From NCBI RefSeq assembly GCF_000010525.1, contig NC_009937.1, positions 2,671,501 through 2,735,500 of the forward strand: a DNA stretch of 64,000 bases, given 5' to 3'. This DNA comes from Azorhizobium caulinodans ORS 571 (GTDB taxonomy: Bacteria; Pseudomonadota; Alphaproteobacteria; Rhizobiales; Xanthobacteraceae). The notes below the pieces were generated by a model. It saw only the letters and a program-made list of their open reading frames with translations, was not told the origin of the DNA and ran no database searches. The first letter of the stretch is position 1. Every line of letters starts with the position of its first letter. This document shows positions 53,643 through 62,801 of this stretch, piece by piece. The position numbers and the translations under genes were made by a program.

Positions 53643-54119
53643 ATGTCGATCGGAATTTCTCACGGCAAGGCGATCCCCGAAGGCAACGGCTCGCTGCTGC
53701 GCAAGCTGATCGGCCCGGTGACGTTGCCCAACCGCTTCGCGCTCACGGACGGCATGAATGTGGTGCGCATCATGGCCGGCCTCTGGTACGCGCCTCATGT
53801 CTATCAGAAGCTGAGCGGCATCGAGGCCTCGCTGGGCTTCTTCACCAAGGCGGGCTTGGTCCCGGCGCCCTTCTTCCTCGGTCTGTCGATCCTGTTCGAG
53901 AGCCTCTGCTTTCTCGGTTTCACCTTTGGCCTGTTCACCCGCTGGATCGGCCTGATCTCCTTCGGCTGCATGGTCGTCGCGGCCTATGCCATCATCCAGA
54001 CCAAGGGTGTCAACTGGTACTGGGCCAAGGGCGGCATCGAATATCTCGCCTTCTGGGGCATCACTTCGCTGGCCATCGCCATCGATGCCTGGCGCAAGGA
54101 GCAGGCGTTGAAGGCCTGA
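53643..54119 (+). CDS. DoxX family membrane protein
   Basis: 158 residues with four membrane helices in the DoxX pattern: MNVVRIMAGLWYAPHVYQKLSG, PFFLGLSILFESLCFLGFTFGLF, IGLISFGCMVVAAYAII and IEYLAFWGITSLAIAID. Members are tied to redox or membrane thiol functions in some bacteria, but nothing specific is known here. It lies 90 bases after epmA on the same strand and ends in a strong terminator. Confidence 0.82.
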   Translation: MSIGISHGKAIPEGNGSLLRKLIGPVTLPNRFALTDGMNVVRIMAGLWYAPHVYQKLSGIEASLGFFTKAGLVPAPFFLGLSILFESLCFLGFTFGLFTRWIGLISFGCMVVAAYAIIQTKGVNWYWAKGGIEYLAFWGITSLAIAIDAWRKEQALKA

Positions 54120-54137
54120 GCTTGTCGCGAAACGCAG

Positions 54138-54170
54138 AGCCCCTCCGGCCATGGGTCGGAGGGGCTTTTT
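54138..54170 (+). terminator. Intrinsic terminator after the DoxX gene
   Basis: AGCCCCTCCG (54138-54147) pairs with CGGAGGGGCT (54157-54166), ten base pairs, running into TTTTT. It lies 19 bases past the DoxX stop and 40 from the end of the opposing rnhB. Confidence 0.9.
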
Positions 54171-54210
54171 GCTGTTCGCGCGCTGGCGCCGAAGGCCGCG
54201 ATGTTGCGTG

Positions 54211-54918
54211 TCACACGAGCGCGTCGACCAGCGGCTCGGCTTCGATCTCCAGCATTTCCGTCTCGAAGAGCACAAGCTGCTGCGCCCGCACCGGTGCGAA
54301 AGACGTGCGGTGGTGCCGGCAGGGGCCGAGCCGGCGCAGCGCCGCCCCGTGCTCCGCGGTGCCGTAGCCCATGTGACGCTCGAATCCATAGCCCGGAAAG
54401 GCCGCACCAAGCCCCACCATGAGGCGGTCGCGCGTCACCTTGGCGACGATCGAGGCGGCTGCGATGGAGGCGATCAGCCCGTCGCCGCCGATGACCATCT
54501 CCACCTCGCATTCGAGCGGAGGCCGGTCGTTGCCGTCCACGAAGACGAGGCGCGGGTCTTCAGGAAGGCCCTTCACCGCATTGGCCAGCGCCCAGAGCGT
54601 CGCCTGCCGGATGTTGTCGCGATCGATGCGGCTCGGCGGCGCCATCACCACCGAAACCTCGGCAGTGGCGCAAATCTCGTCGAACAGCGCCTCGCGCCGG
54701 GTGGCGGTGAGCTTCTTCGAATCGTCGAGGCCGGCCGGAATGCGCTTGGGATCGAGAATGACGGCGGCCGCGACCACCGGACCGGCGAGTGGACCCCGTC
54801 CCGCCTCGTCCGCGCCGGCGACCGGTGCCATCCCTGACTTCAGGACCGCCCGCTCCCGCTTGAAGCTGAGGCCGGCCAGTGTCTTCACGGCCGTGGCCGA
54901 GCGCGCCATGCGATTCAT
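54211..54918 (-). CDS. rnhB: Ribonuclease HII
   Basis: 235 residues from the ATG at 54918; another ATG three codons in is possible. [21 protein letters not shown] holds the first catalytic Asp and Glu, DDSKKLT the next motif, and DGNDRPP another Asp. It removes ribonucleotides and RNA primers from DNA. The N-terminal 30 residues are a basic extension beyond the E. coli form. It is separated from the DoxX gene by a terminator. Confidence 0.95.
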   Translation of the reverse strand: MNRMARSATAVKTLAGLSFKRERAVLKSGMAPVAGADEAGRGPLAGPVVAAAVILDPKRIPAGLDDSKKLTATRREALFDEICATAEVSVVMAPPSRIDRDNIRQATLWALANAVKGLPEDPRLVFVDGNDRPPLECEVEMVIGGDGLIASIAAASIVAKVTRDRLMVGLGAAFPGYGFERHMGYGTAEHGAALRRLGPCRHHRTSFAPVRAQQLVLFETEMLEIEAEPLVDALV

Positions 54919-55113
54919 CCCCGTTCCAGAACGTCGGGGAAAATGCACGGGGCCGTGGGCACTTGGCAACTTCGGAGGAGTGCTGAGCACAGACGGTCGC
55001 AGGCCGGTGCTTGACGGCCACCGGCGCGGGGGCCACTCATCCGTGCGTTTGCCTGATGAACCCGTGGGGCTGGCCGGAGGTTGACCTCGGCCGCTGCACG
55101 CCGGGAGATCAAG

Positions 55114-55974
55114 ATGCGTCTGGACGACTTCAAACCCAGCTCCAATGTCGAGGACCGCCGGGGGATGAATTTCCCCGGAGGCGGCGGCGGACTGGGGATC
55201 GGCACCGTCATCGTGGTGGGCCTCTTGGGCTGGGCGCTCGGCATTAATCCGATGACGCTGCTCGGCGGACTGGAGGCCCTTCAGGGCTCTGGCCAGCAGC
55301 AGACGACGCAGGGCCGCAAGGGGCCGCCGGACGATCAGGTGGCGCAGTTCGCGGCCAAGGTGCTCGCAACGACCGAGCAGGTGTGGACCGACCAGTTCCG
55401 CCAGCAGGGCCGCACCTACACCAAGCCCACCATGGTGCTGTTCTCGGGCCGGGTGCAGTCCGCCTGCGGCGACGCCTCGGCAGCGGTCGGGCCCTTCTAT
55501 TGCCCCGTGGACCAGAAGATCTATCTCGATCTCGACTTCTTCAGGGAGTTGGCCACGCGCTTCGGCGCACCGGGAGATTTCGCCTCGGCCTATGTGATCG
55601 CCCATGAGGTCGGCCACCATGTGCAGAACCTCATCGGCATCCTGCCCAAGCTCCAGCAGGCCCAGCGCAATGCCGCGACCCAGCGGGAGGCCAACGGCAT
55701 CTCCGTGCGCTCCGAACTCATGGCCGACTGCCTAGCCGGCGTCTGGGCCAATCACGCCAATGCGGATTACCGCGTGCTGGAACCCGGCGACGTGGACGAA
55801 GGCATGAAGGCGGCGGCCGCCGTGGGCGATGACCGGCTCCAGCGGCAGGCCACCGGGACGGTGGTGCGCGACAACTTCACCCACGGCTCCTCCCAGCAGC
55901 GCGTCACCTGGTTCATGCGTGGACTGAAGGCCGGAAACATGAACCAGTGCAACACCTTGCAGGGAACGCCCTGA
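55114..55974 (+). CDS. Neutral zinc metallopeptidase (YpfJ family)
   Basis: 286 residues. A single N-terminal membrane helix (about 26-45, [17 protein letters not shown]) follows a Gly-rich start. The catalytic zinc motif HEVGHH lies in [15 protein letters not shown] near 170, with the glutamate [11 protein letters not shown] as third ligand. [10 protein letters not shown] and CPVDQ precede it. It is probably a periplasm-facing peptidase; its substrate is unknown. GGGAGATCAAG precedes the ATG. Its stop overlaps the moaB ATG by one base. Confidence 0.9.
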   Translation: MRLDDFKPSSNVEDRRGMNFPGGGGGLGIGTVIVVGLLGWALGINPMTLLGGLEALQGSGQQQTTQGRKGPPDDQVAQFAAKVLATTEQVWTDQFRQQGRTYTKPTMVLFSGRVQSACGDASAAVGPFYCPVDQKIYLDLDFFRELATRFGAPGDFASAYVIAHEVGHHVQNLIGILPKLQQAQRNAATQREANGISVRSELMADCLAGVWANHANADYRVLEPGDVDEGMKAAAAVGDDRLQRQATGTVVRDNFTHGSSQQRVTWFMRGLKAGNMNQCNTLQGTP

Positions 55975-56537
55975 TGCCCGGCATCGACGAGAGCCGCCCG
56001 TTCGTGGCGCTGAACATCGCCGTCCTGACCATCTCCGACACGCGGGTGATGGAGGATGACCGCTCCGGCAGCCTGCTGGTGGAGCGCCTCACCCTCGCCG
56101 GCCACAGGCTGGCGGACCGGCGCATTGTCACCGACGACGTGGAGGAGATCCGTGGCGCGGTCAGTGCCTGGATCGCCGATCCGACGGTGGACGTGGTCAT
56201 CACCACCGGCGGAACCGGCTTCACCGGCCGCGATGTCACGCCGGAGGCCGTGGAGCCGCTGTTCGAGAAGCGGATGGAGGGCTTCTCCACCGTCTTCCAC
56301 ATGATCTCCTTCCCCAAGATCGGCACCTCGACGCTCCAGAGCCGGGCGACGGCCGGGGTCGCGAACGCCACCTATATCTTCTGTCTGCCGGGCTCGCCGG
56401 GGGCATGCCGGGACGGCTGGGACGAGATCCTCGCCAACCAGCTCGACGTGCGCTTCCGCCCCTGCAATTTCGTGGAAATCCTGCCCCGCCTCGACGAGCA
56501 TCTGAAGCGCGCCAAGGCGAAGGGTGCCACCGTCTGA
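55974..56537 (+). CDS. moaB: Molybdenum cofactor biosynthesis protein B
   Basis: 187 residues. The MoaB/Mog-type fold shows VLTISDTR near the N-terminus, the signature VVITTGGTGFTGRDVTPEAVEPL and the closing LPGSPGACRDGWDEIL. It prepares molybdopterin for molybdate insertion by adenylylation. It overlaps the metallopeptidase stop (TGATG). The modABC locus lies 30 kb away in the window, so molybdenum use is important in this organism, perhaps for nitrogen fixation or oxidoreductases. Confidence 0.94.
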   Translation: MPGIDESRPFVALNIAVLTISDTRVMEDDRSGSLLVERLTLAGHRLADRRIVTDDVEEIRGAVSAWIADPTVDVVITTGGTGFTGRDVTPEAVEPLFEKRMEGFSTVFHMISFPKIGTSTLQSRATAGVANATYIFCLPGSPGACRDGWDEILANQLDVRFRPCNFVEILPRLDEHLKRAKAKGATV

Positions 56538-56540
56538 GCC

Positions 56541-57320
56541 CTATTCCACCTCGGCGCGCTGCGGCTTCGGCCGGGGCGCGCTGCGCCGGCGCGGCTGCTG
56601 CGGCGCGGGCGGCGGTGGGGGCGGCGCCATCAGGCGGCGCATGCCGAGATACATGAGGGCCGCCGGCACCAGCCCGTTCAGCACCTGCAGGCCGTTCAGC
56701 GGCCAGAGCGGAAGATAGCCGCGCAGAAAGGCCATCAGCGATCCCATCAGCACCGCATGGACCGCGATTCCGCCGGCAAGCGTCAGGCCAAGCGCCCGCA
56801 GCGGCGCGCCGAGGCGCGCGCGTGCGACCCACAGCGTCCAGATGTTAAGCGGCACGAAGAGGACGCAGGCGGTCAGGAGGCCGGGGTTGTAGCGCCATTC
56901 CACAACCGCCGACCCGATGTGGGTCAGCGCATTGACGAGCGGGATGGCGAAGAAGCTGAGACCTATGGGTGGCATGCGCCGCACCAGGAGCCCCGAGATC
57001 AGACCCGCGATCCAGACCGTGCCCACATTGACCGCCGTGATGAAGGACAAGGGCACCGGACAGGCGATCGGGTCCCGATAGCTCAGGATGCGGCAGAGAT
57101 CGGTGCGGAAGGCATAGGGCTGGCCGAAGAGATCGACCCCATGCTCCTCGAACTGGTGCAGCAGGTAGGCGGCAAAGGCGAGCCAGACCAGCCATTGCAG
57201 GTCAAACCAGCGGGAGGCGCGGCGATCCGCCTGCAGCCCATCCGTGGCGAACAGGACCACAAGCAGCGCGACGGCGGCACCGAGGCCGATCCAGGGCCAG
57301 ATGATCGCGAACACGGGCAT
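56541..57320 (-). CDS. HXXEE domain membrane protein
   Basis: 259 residues with about seven membrane helices. The signature HQFEEHGVDLFG near residue 55 fits the HXXEE family (His-x-x-Glu-Glu), and WRYNPGLLTACVLFVPLN adds the second polar cluster. A Pro-rich, basic C-terminal tail (APPPPPPAPQQPRRR) extends into the cytoplasm. The function is unknown. It is convergent with moaB (four bases apart) and divergent from the aidB-like gene. Confidence 0.85.
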   Translation of the reverse strand: MPVFAIIWPWIGLGAAVALLVVLFATDGLQADRRASRWFDLQWLVWLAFAAYLLHQFEEHGVDLFGQPYAFRTDLCRILSYRDPIACPVPLSFITAVNVGTVWIAGLISGLLVRRMPPIGLSFFAIPLVNALTHIGSAVVEWRYNPGLLTACVLFVPLNIWTLWVARARLGAPLRALGLTLAGGIAVHAVLMGSLMAFLRGYLPLWPLNGLQVLNGLVPAALMYLGMRRLMAPPPPPPAPQQPRRRSAPRPKPQRAEVE

Positions 57321-57469
57321 GGCCGCAGCCTAAGGGAGAGTCGGGGAGCCGCAAAGGGCGCGGCCGACGACGCGGACCGCTGTGCCCAGTTTGCGTGAGG
57401 CGCGTGTCGGGCGCACTCTGGAGCCAGTCGCGGCCCGCAAAGAGGCCGCCCAGCCCCGGGAGGGTGCCC

Positions 57470-59119
57470 ATGCCAGTTTCCTTGCGCGAGGCCACGCGTC
57501 CGCCCGTGGCCGGACTGGAGGCGGAGGGTTTCAACCAGCCGCCGCCCTTCACGGATGTGGACCTTCTCGCCTGTGACGCCGCTCTGCGCGATGCGCTCGG
57601 GGCGCATGGTCCGGTGCCCGCCCATCTGCGCTCCGCGGGCGCCGAGTGGGGCAGCCGGGAGCGCATGTGCCTCGGCCGGCAGGCCAACGAAAACCCGCCC
57701 CGCCTCCACTCCCATGATGCGCGGGGGCAGCGGCTCGATACGGTGGAATTCCATCCCGCCTACCACGCCTTGATGGCGGCGAGCAGCGCCGGCGGCTTGC
57801 ACTGCGCCACCTGGCAGGGGGAGCGGCACCTCCACCGGGCGGCCCGGCTTTATCTCACGGCGCAGGTGGAGGCGGGGCACATCTGCCCGCTTACCATGAC
57901 CCACGCCGCCCCCGCCGCCCTCGCCGCAGCCCCGGAGCTTCAGGCCGAATGGCTGGGGCGCCTCACCTCCCGCCTCTATGACGGCCGCTTCCTGCCCTTC
58001 TGGGAAAAGACCGCCGTCACCCTCGGCATGGGGATGACCGAGAAGCAGGGCGGCACGGACGTGCGCGCCAACGTCACCCGCGCGGACCGCACCGGTGGCA
58101 GCGAATATGAGATCAGCGGGCACAAATGGTTCTTTTCCGCGCCCATGTGCGATGCCTTCCTCGTGCTCGCCCAGGCGCCGGAAGGGCTGACCACCTTCCT
58201 CATGCCCCGCTTCCGGCCTGATGGCAGCGTGAACGGCCTCCGGCTCCAGCGGCTCAAGGACAAGCTCGGCAACCGCTCCAATGCCTCCTCCGAGGTAGAG
58301 TTCGACCGTGCCTTCGCCTGGCGCGTCGGCGCCGAGGGGCGAGGCGTCGCCACCATCCTTGAGATGGTGCAGCTGACCCGCCTCGACTGCGCAGTCTCCT
58401 CCGCTGGCCTGATGCGGCGGGCACTGTCCGAGGCGCTTCACAATGCCCGGCACCGCAGCGTGTTTGGCCGGCGGCTGGTGGTGCAGCCGGCCATGCGTCT
58501 TGTGCTCGCCGACCTCGCGCTGGAGGCGGAAGCGGCGACGGCGCTCGCGATGCGCCTTGCCGCCAGCTTCGACGCGGCCGCCGGATCGCCGCAGGAGGCC
58601 GCCCGCGCCCGGCTGCTGACGCCGGCGGTGAAGTTCGCCGTCTGCAAGGCGGCCCCCGACTTCATCTATGAAGCCATGGAGGCGGTGGGCGGCAATGGCT
58701 ATGTGGAAGACAGTCCGCTGCCGCGCCTGTTCCGGGAGGCGCCGGTGAATGCCATATGGGAAGGCACCGGAACGGTGGTGGCGCTCGATCTGCTGCGCGC
58801 CGCCGGCCGCGATCCGCAGGCCATGGCGCTGCTGCTCGACGACCTCGGTCGCGAGGCCGGCGGCCTGCCGGGCGTGACGGCGACCATCCGGCAGGTATCC
58901 GGCCTGCTGCGCGACCCGGAGCCCGAACGCCACGCACGCCTTGCGGCCCAGCGCATTGCGATTCTCGCCGCCACCGCCGCCCTCGCCCGACAGGCTCCGG
59001 CTGCGGTAGCCGAGGCCTTCGCGCGCACCCGCCTTGCGGCCGGCGCGGGTCTCATCGGCACCAACGAGGTCGAAGGCGCCGCGGACCTGCTTCTGGAGCG
59101 GGCGCTGGTCGGAGCCTGA
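57470..59119 (+). CDS. aidB: AidB-like acyl-CoA dehydrogenase family protein
   Basis: 549 residues, near the 541 of E. coli AidB. Family blocks include FNQPPPFTDVDLL at the N-terminus, GMGMTEKQGGTDVRANVT in the middle, the FAD-site SGHKWFFSAPMCDAFLVLAQ and the base region YEAMEAVGGNGYVEDSPLPRLFREAPVNAIWEGTG. AidB is part of the adaptive response to DNA alkylation. The C-terminal DNA-binding helix region is present in outline. It starts divergent from the HXXEE gene, 149 bases away. Confidence 0.88.
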   Translation: MPVSLREATRPPVAGLEAEGFNQPPPFTDVDLLACDAALRDALGAHGPVPAHLRSAGAEWGSRERMCLGRQANENPPRLHSHDARGQRLDTVEFHPAYHALMAASSAGGLHCATWQGERHLHRAARLYLTAQVEAGHICPLTMTHAAPAALAAAPELQAEWLGRLTSRLYDGRFLPFWEKTAVTLGMGMTEKQGGTDVRANVTRADRTGGSEYEISGHKWFFSAPMCDAFLVLAQAPEGLTTFLMPRFRPDGSVNGLRLQRLKDKLGNRSNASSEVEFDRAFAWRVGAEGRGVATILEMVQLTRLDCAVSSAGLMRRALSEALHNARHRSVFGRRLVVQPAMRLVLADLALEAEAATALAMRLAASFDAAAGSPQEAARARLLTPAVKFAVCKAAPDFIYEAMEAVGGNGYVEDSPLPRLFREAPVNAIWEGTGTVVALDLLRAAGRDPQAMALLLDDLGREAGGLPGVTATIRQVSGLLRDPEPERHARLAAQRIAILAATAALARQAPAAVAEAFARTRLAAGAGLIGTNEVEGAADLLLERALVGA

Positions 59120-59154
59120 ACGGCGCGCTTTACCGTCCTCCGCAGGCGGTGCCA

Positions 59155-59183
59155 TTGAAACCGGGAACGGCCTTCGCTATAGG
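59155..59183 (+). promoter_or_regulatory. Candidate acpXL promoter
   Basis: TTGAAA (59155-59160), then 17 bases, then TATAGG (59178-59183). The first matches five of six -35 positions and the second four of six. It lies 115 bases before the acpXL ATG, in a 178-base gap after aidB, and would drive the very-long-chain fatty acid cluster. Confidence 0.5.
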
Positions 59184-59297
59184 GGCCACGACGATTCAAT
59201 ATGAGGCCACCCGGCCACCCTTTGCCGTGGCTGCCGTTCTCGCGCAAGCGAGTCGGCCGCGCACCCAGCGGCCGAGACCATTCAAAGAGGCGTACTG

Positions 59298-59579
59298 ATG
59301 TCTTCAACGTTCGATACCGTGGCCAACATCATCGCCGAGACCTGCGACATCCCGCGTGACACGATCACGCCGGAAAGCCATGCCATCGACGATCTCGGTA
59401 TCGACAGCCTGGACTTCCTCGACATCGCCTTCGCCATCGACAAGGCGTTCGGCATCAAGCTGCCTCTCGAGCAGTGGACGCAGGAAGTGAACGACGGCAA
59501 GGCGACCACCGAGCAGTATTTCGTGCTCAAGAACCTCTGCGCCCGGATCGACGAACTGGTCGCTGCGAAGACCGCCTGA
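59298..59579 (+). CDS. acpXL: Acyl carrier protein AcpXL for very-long-chain fatty acids
   Basis: 93 residues, longer than a housekeeping ACP. The phosphopantetheine site is S37 in [12 protein letters not shown]. The family's [19 protein letters not shown] region identifies AcpXL of Hyphomicrobiales. It carries the growing 27-hydroxyoctacosanoyl-type chain before transfer to lipid A. It is the first gene of the cluster and is followed by a strong hairpin. Confidence 0.95.
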   Translation: MSSTFDTVANIIAETCDIPRDTITPESHAIDDLGIDSLDFLDIAFAIDKAFGIKLPLEQWTQEVNDGKATTEQYFVLKNLCARIDELVAAKTA

Positions 59580-59588
59580 GGCCCTTTC

Positions 59589-59610
59589 CCGGCGGGCACC
59601 CGCCCGCCGG
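59589..59610 (+). terminator. Stable hairpin between acpXL and fabZ (possible partial terminator or mRNA stabiliser)
   Basis: CCGGCGGGC (59589-59597) pairs with GCCCGCCGG (59602-59610) around ACCC, nine perfect GC-rich pairs. No T-run follows. It could hold back 3' decay of the acpXL segment so more AcpXL is made than the enzymes downstream. Confidence 0.5.
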
Positions 59611-59696
59611 ACCATTCAAGCCTGCGCGGCGCTTGAGCGAAACCCACGCGGCAACGGCCCTCGCCGCTGCCGTTGGCATGACGTCGGACGGAGCGA

Positions 59697-60170
59697 ATGC
59701 GCCCTGAAGTTTTCAAGATGGTGGACCGCGTGGTCGCCATCGATCCCGGCCTTGAGACCATCCACTGCGAAGGTCTGGTCCCGCACGAGAGCTCCATCTT
59801 CGAGGGGCACTTTCCCGGCCACCCGATCATGCCGGGGGTACTGCTGATCGAGGCCATGGCCCAGACCACGGGCTGGCTGGTGCTCGCCCGCAACCGCTTC
59901 GACAAGATGCCGTTCCTCGCGACGGTGAAGGAAGCCAAGCTGCGCACCTTCGTGGTGCCCGGCCAGATGCTCGACCTCCACTCGCGCATCCTACACGAGG
60001 GCTCCGGCTTCGTGGTGGCGCAGACCAAGGCGCTCATCGAAGGCAAGCCGGTGTGCAATGCGGAGCTGGTGTTCCGCGTCCTGCCCTGGCCGGAGGGCCG
60101 CATGAAGGACGTGGTGCTGAAGGTGGCCGAGCGCGTGGAATTCCCGCTGGCGGACTTCGCCGATGCATGA
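59697..60170 (+). CDS. fabZ: 3-hydroxyacyl-ACP dehydratase of the AcpXL pathway
   Basis: 157 residues with the hot-dog fold signature FEGHFPGHPIMPGVLLIEAMAQT near 36-58, containing the catalytic His. The C-terminus KDVVLKVAERVEFPLAD is slightly extended relative to FabZ. It dehydrates the 3-hydroxyacyl intermediates on AcpXL. The ATG has GGAG seven bases upstream. Its end overlaps the next gene by eight bases (60163-60170). Confidence 0.92.
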   Translation: MRPEVFKMVDRVVAIDPGLETIHCEGLVPHESSIFEGHFPGHPIMPGVLLIEAMAQTTGWLVLARNRFDKMPFLATVKEAKLRTFVVPGQMLDLHSRILHEGSGFVVAQTKALIEGKPVCNAELVFRVLPWPEGRMKDVVLKVAERVEFPLADFADA

Positions 60171-61362
60171 CGACAGGAAGCCGGGCCAGCGCGACGTCTG
60201 GATCACCGGCATCGGCCTTGTCACCTCGCTTGGCGAGGGACTGGACGCCCACTGGACAGCGCTGGCTGAAGGCGCGACCCCGGTTGTCGATACAGAGAGC
60301 TTCAAGCCCTACATCGTCCATCCGCTGGTCAAGCTGAACTATGACCAGCAGATCCCCAAGAAGGGCGATCAGCGGCAGATGGAGGCGTGGCAGCGCATCG
60401 GCACCTATGCGGCCGGCCTTGCGCTCGATTCCGCCGGCATCGCCAAGAACCCGGAGATCCTCGGCCGCACCGACATGGTCGTGGCCGCCGGCGGCGGCGA
60501 GCGCGACTTCCAGGTGGACGCGGCGATCCTCAACGATCTGCTGGCCTCCAACGACTGGGGCCGCTCGCTGAACGAGCGTCTGCTCTCGGACCTGCGCCCC
60601 ACCCTGTCGCTGGCCCAGCTCTCCAACCTGCTCGCCGGCAACATCTCCATCGTGCACGGCGTCACCGGCTCCTCGCGCACCTTCATGGGCGAGGAGAGCG
60701 CCGGTGTGGACGCGGCGCGCGTCGCCTATTCGCGCATTGCCGCCGGCCAGAGCGAGATCGGCCTCGTGGGCGGTGCCTACAATGCCGAGCGCGAGGACAT
60801 GCTCCTCCTCTATGCGCTCAACGACCTGTGCATGACCGGCGACTACCGGCCGGTGTTGGGTGCCGAGACCGCGCCCGGCATTCCGTCCGGCTCCATGGGC
60901 GCCTTCCTCGTCCTCGAATCGCCCGAGCACGCCACGGCCCGTGGCGCCAAGCCCATCGCCAAGCTGTCCGGCGTATGGTCCGAACGCGCCCGCCGCACTG
61001 AGGCGGGAACGGTCGCCGCCAAGGTGGGCGAGTTGATTGCCGACGCCGGCAAGACGCCGGGCACGGTCGTTTATTCGGCCGCCACCGGTGCGCCCGGCGC
61101 GACGGAAGCCGAGGGCGAGGCGCTCAAGGCGGCCGGCCTCCCGGTGCGCGTCGCGACCAATCGCATTGGCCATGGCTTCGAGGCGCAGTTCTCCGCGGTG
61201 ATCGCGCTTGCCGCGCTCAGCCTGTCACGCGGTGCGGCCATCGCCCCGCTCGCGGCCTCGCCGCTCGAGACGGCTCAGGATGGCGCGCTGGAGCGCGTCA
61301 TCGTCACCTCCGTCGGCCATTGGCGCGGCGAAGGCGCGGCGCTGGTCGAGAAGGCTGGCTGA
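60163..61362 (+). CDS. Ketosynthase-like protein without active-site cysteine (FabF2XL; chain-length-factor-like)
   Basis: 399 residues with the thiolase/KAS fold: DVWITGIGLVTSLGEGLDAHW at the start and GLVGGAYNAEREDMLL in the middle. Aligned on the shared AxxG, the ketosynthase Cys is replaced by E178 (MGEESAGVDAA). The first His is lost (YSAATGAPG in place of NAHGTGTP), while the second region keeps RIGHGFEAQF. It thus cannot be a normal condensing enzyme. I infer a chain-length-factor-like partner of the next gene's ketosynthase, as in type II polyketide systems. In rhizobia it is annotated as FabF2XL. Confidence 0.88.
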   Translation: MHDDRKPGQRDVWITGIGLVTSLGEGLDAHWTALAEGATPVVDTESFKPYIVHPLVKLNYDQQIPKKGDQRQMEAWQRIGTYAAGLALDSAGIAKNPEILGRTDMVVAAGGGERDFQVDAAILNDLLASNDWGRSLNERLLSDLRPTLSLAQLSNLLAGNISIVHGVTGSSRTFMGEESAGVDAARVAYSRIAAGQSEIGLVGGAYNAEREDMLLLYALNDLCMTGDYRPVLGAETAPGIPSGSMGAFLVLESPEHATARGAKPIAKLSGVWSERARRTEAGTVAAKVGELIADAGKTPGTVVYSAATGAPGATEAEGEALKAAGLPVRVATNRIGHGFEAQFSAVIALAALSLSRGAAIAPLAASPLETAQDGALERVIVTSVGHWRGEGAALVEKAG

Positions 61363-61400
61363 GGCAGACCGCTCGCGCGGCGATCTTCAGAGTTATGCGG

Positions 61401-61436
61401 GCCGCCCGGATGTTTTTCGTCCGGGCGGCTTCGTTT
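61401..61436 (+). terminator. Hairpin with T-rich loop and tail between the two ketosynthase genes
   Basis: GCCGCCCGGA (61401-61410) pairs with TCCGGGCGGC (61420-61429), ten perfect base pairs around a T-rich nine-base loop, followed by TTCGTTTC. The tail is weak, so partial termination inside the operon is more likely than a hard stop. Confidence 0.55.
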
Positions 61437-61520
61437 CAAGGGTGAAAAATCGCTCCGGCGCATTAGGTTTGGGCCAAGTTCCGCCCGCCGCGCGCGGGCC
61501 GCTCAGATCAGGAGGCGCCC

Positions 61521-62801
61521 ATGGCGCAGACCTATAACGACAAGTTCGGCCGCCCCATCGTGGTCGTGACCGGCATCGGCATCGTCACCTCCCTCGGGCA
61601 GGGCAAGGCCGAAAACTGGAAGAAGCTGACGGCCGGCGAGTCGGGCATCCACCGCATCACGCGCTTCCCCGTTGAGGGCATGCGCACGACCATTGCGGGC
61701 ACGGTGGACTTCCTGTTCGACGAGCGCGTCGCCGCCCCGAACCTGTCCGAGAAGCTCGCGACGCTCGCCGCAGAGGAAGCCATTTCCGAGGCCGGCATCG
61801 GCGGCAATGGCGATTTCCCCGGTCCCCTGTTCGCGGCCGTTCCGCCGGTCGAGATCGAGTGGCCCGAGCGCCGGCAGCTGGCGGAAGTCGTGACCCACCG
61901 CCCGATGGTCTACCACGACCTCCTCGGCGCAGCCGCCACCGGCAAGTTCCGTCCCTGGCACGAGCGTTTCCTGTTCGGCTCTGTGGCCGATGCGCTTGCC
62001 GACCGTTTTGGGACGCGGGGCCAACCGATCTCCCTGTCCACGGCCTGCGCGTCGGGCGCCACCGCCATCCAGCTCGCCGTCGAGGCGATCCGGCGCGGCG
62101 AGTGCGATGTTGCGCTCTCCCTCGGCACGGACGGCTCGGTGCATCCCGAAGCGCTCATCCGCTTCTCGCTGCTCTCGGCCCTTACCACCGCCAATGACAA
62201 TCCCGCCGAGGCCTCCAAGCCCTTCGCCAAGAACCGGGACGGCTTCGTCATGGCCGAGGGCGCAGCGGCGCTGGTGCTGGAGAGCTACGAGCACGCCAAG
62301 GCGCGCGGCGCCAGGATCCTCGGCGTGCTGGAAGGCGCCGGCGAGATGGCCGACAATTTCCATCGCACCCGCTCCAGCCCGGATGCCAAGCCCATCATCG
62401 GCTGCATCAACCGGGCACTTTCGGATGCCGGCGTCACCATCGCGGATGTGGGCTACATCAACGCCCACGGCACCTCGACCCCCGAGAACGACCGCATGGA
62501 GCATGTGGGCTTCTCGGCGGTGTTCGGCGAGCAGCTGAAGAACGTGCCCATCTCGTCCAACAAGTCGATGATCGGCCACACGCTCACTGCCGCCGGCGCC
62601 ATCGAGGCGGCCTTCTCGCTGCTGACCATCCAGAACAGCCGTATCCCGCCGACCATCAACTACCACGTGCCCGATCCGGCCATTCCGCTGGACGTGGTGC
62701 CGAATGTCGCCCGTGACGCCGAGGTGAAGCGGGTGATCTCGTCGTCCTTCGGCTTCGGCGGCCAGAACGTGTGTCTGGTCATTGCGGGTGAGCCCGCGTG
62801 A
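61521..62801 (+). CDS. Beta-ketoacyl-ACP synthase of the AcpXL pathway (FabF1XL)
   Basis: 426 residues with a complete condensing triad: C176 in STACASGATA, H316 in INAHGTSTP and H353 in SNKSMIGHTLTAAGA. FEGAAALV and SSFGFGGQNVCLVI are also typical of KAS II. It extends acyl-AcpXL by two carbons, repeated to about C28. CAGGAGGCGCCC before the ATG provides a ribosome binding site. It overlaps the next gene by four bases (GTGA). It is the catalytic partner expected for the preceding Cys-less protein. Confidence 0.93.
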   Translation: MAQTYNDKFGRPIVVVTGIGIVTSLGQGKAENWKKLTAGESGIHRITRFPVEGMRTTIAGTVDFLFDERVAAPNLSEKLATLAAEEAISEAGIGGNGDFPGPLFAAVPPVEIEWPERRQLAEVVTHRPMVYHDLLGAAATGKFRPWHERFLFGSVADALADRFGTRGQPISLSTACASGATAIQLAVEAIRRGECDVALSLGTDGSVHPEALIRFSLLSALTTANDNPAEASKPFAKNRDGFVMAEGAAALVLESYEHAKARGARILGVLEGAGEMADNFHRTRSSPDAKPIIGCINRALSDAGVTIADVGYINAHGTSTPENDRMEHVGFSAVFGEQLKNVPISSNKSMIGHTLTAAGAIEAAFSLLTIQNSRIPPTINYHVPDPAIPLDVVPNVARDAEVKRVISSSFGFGGQNVCLVIAGEPA

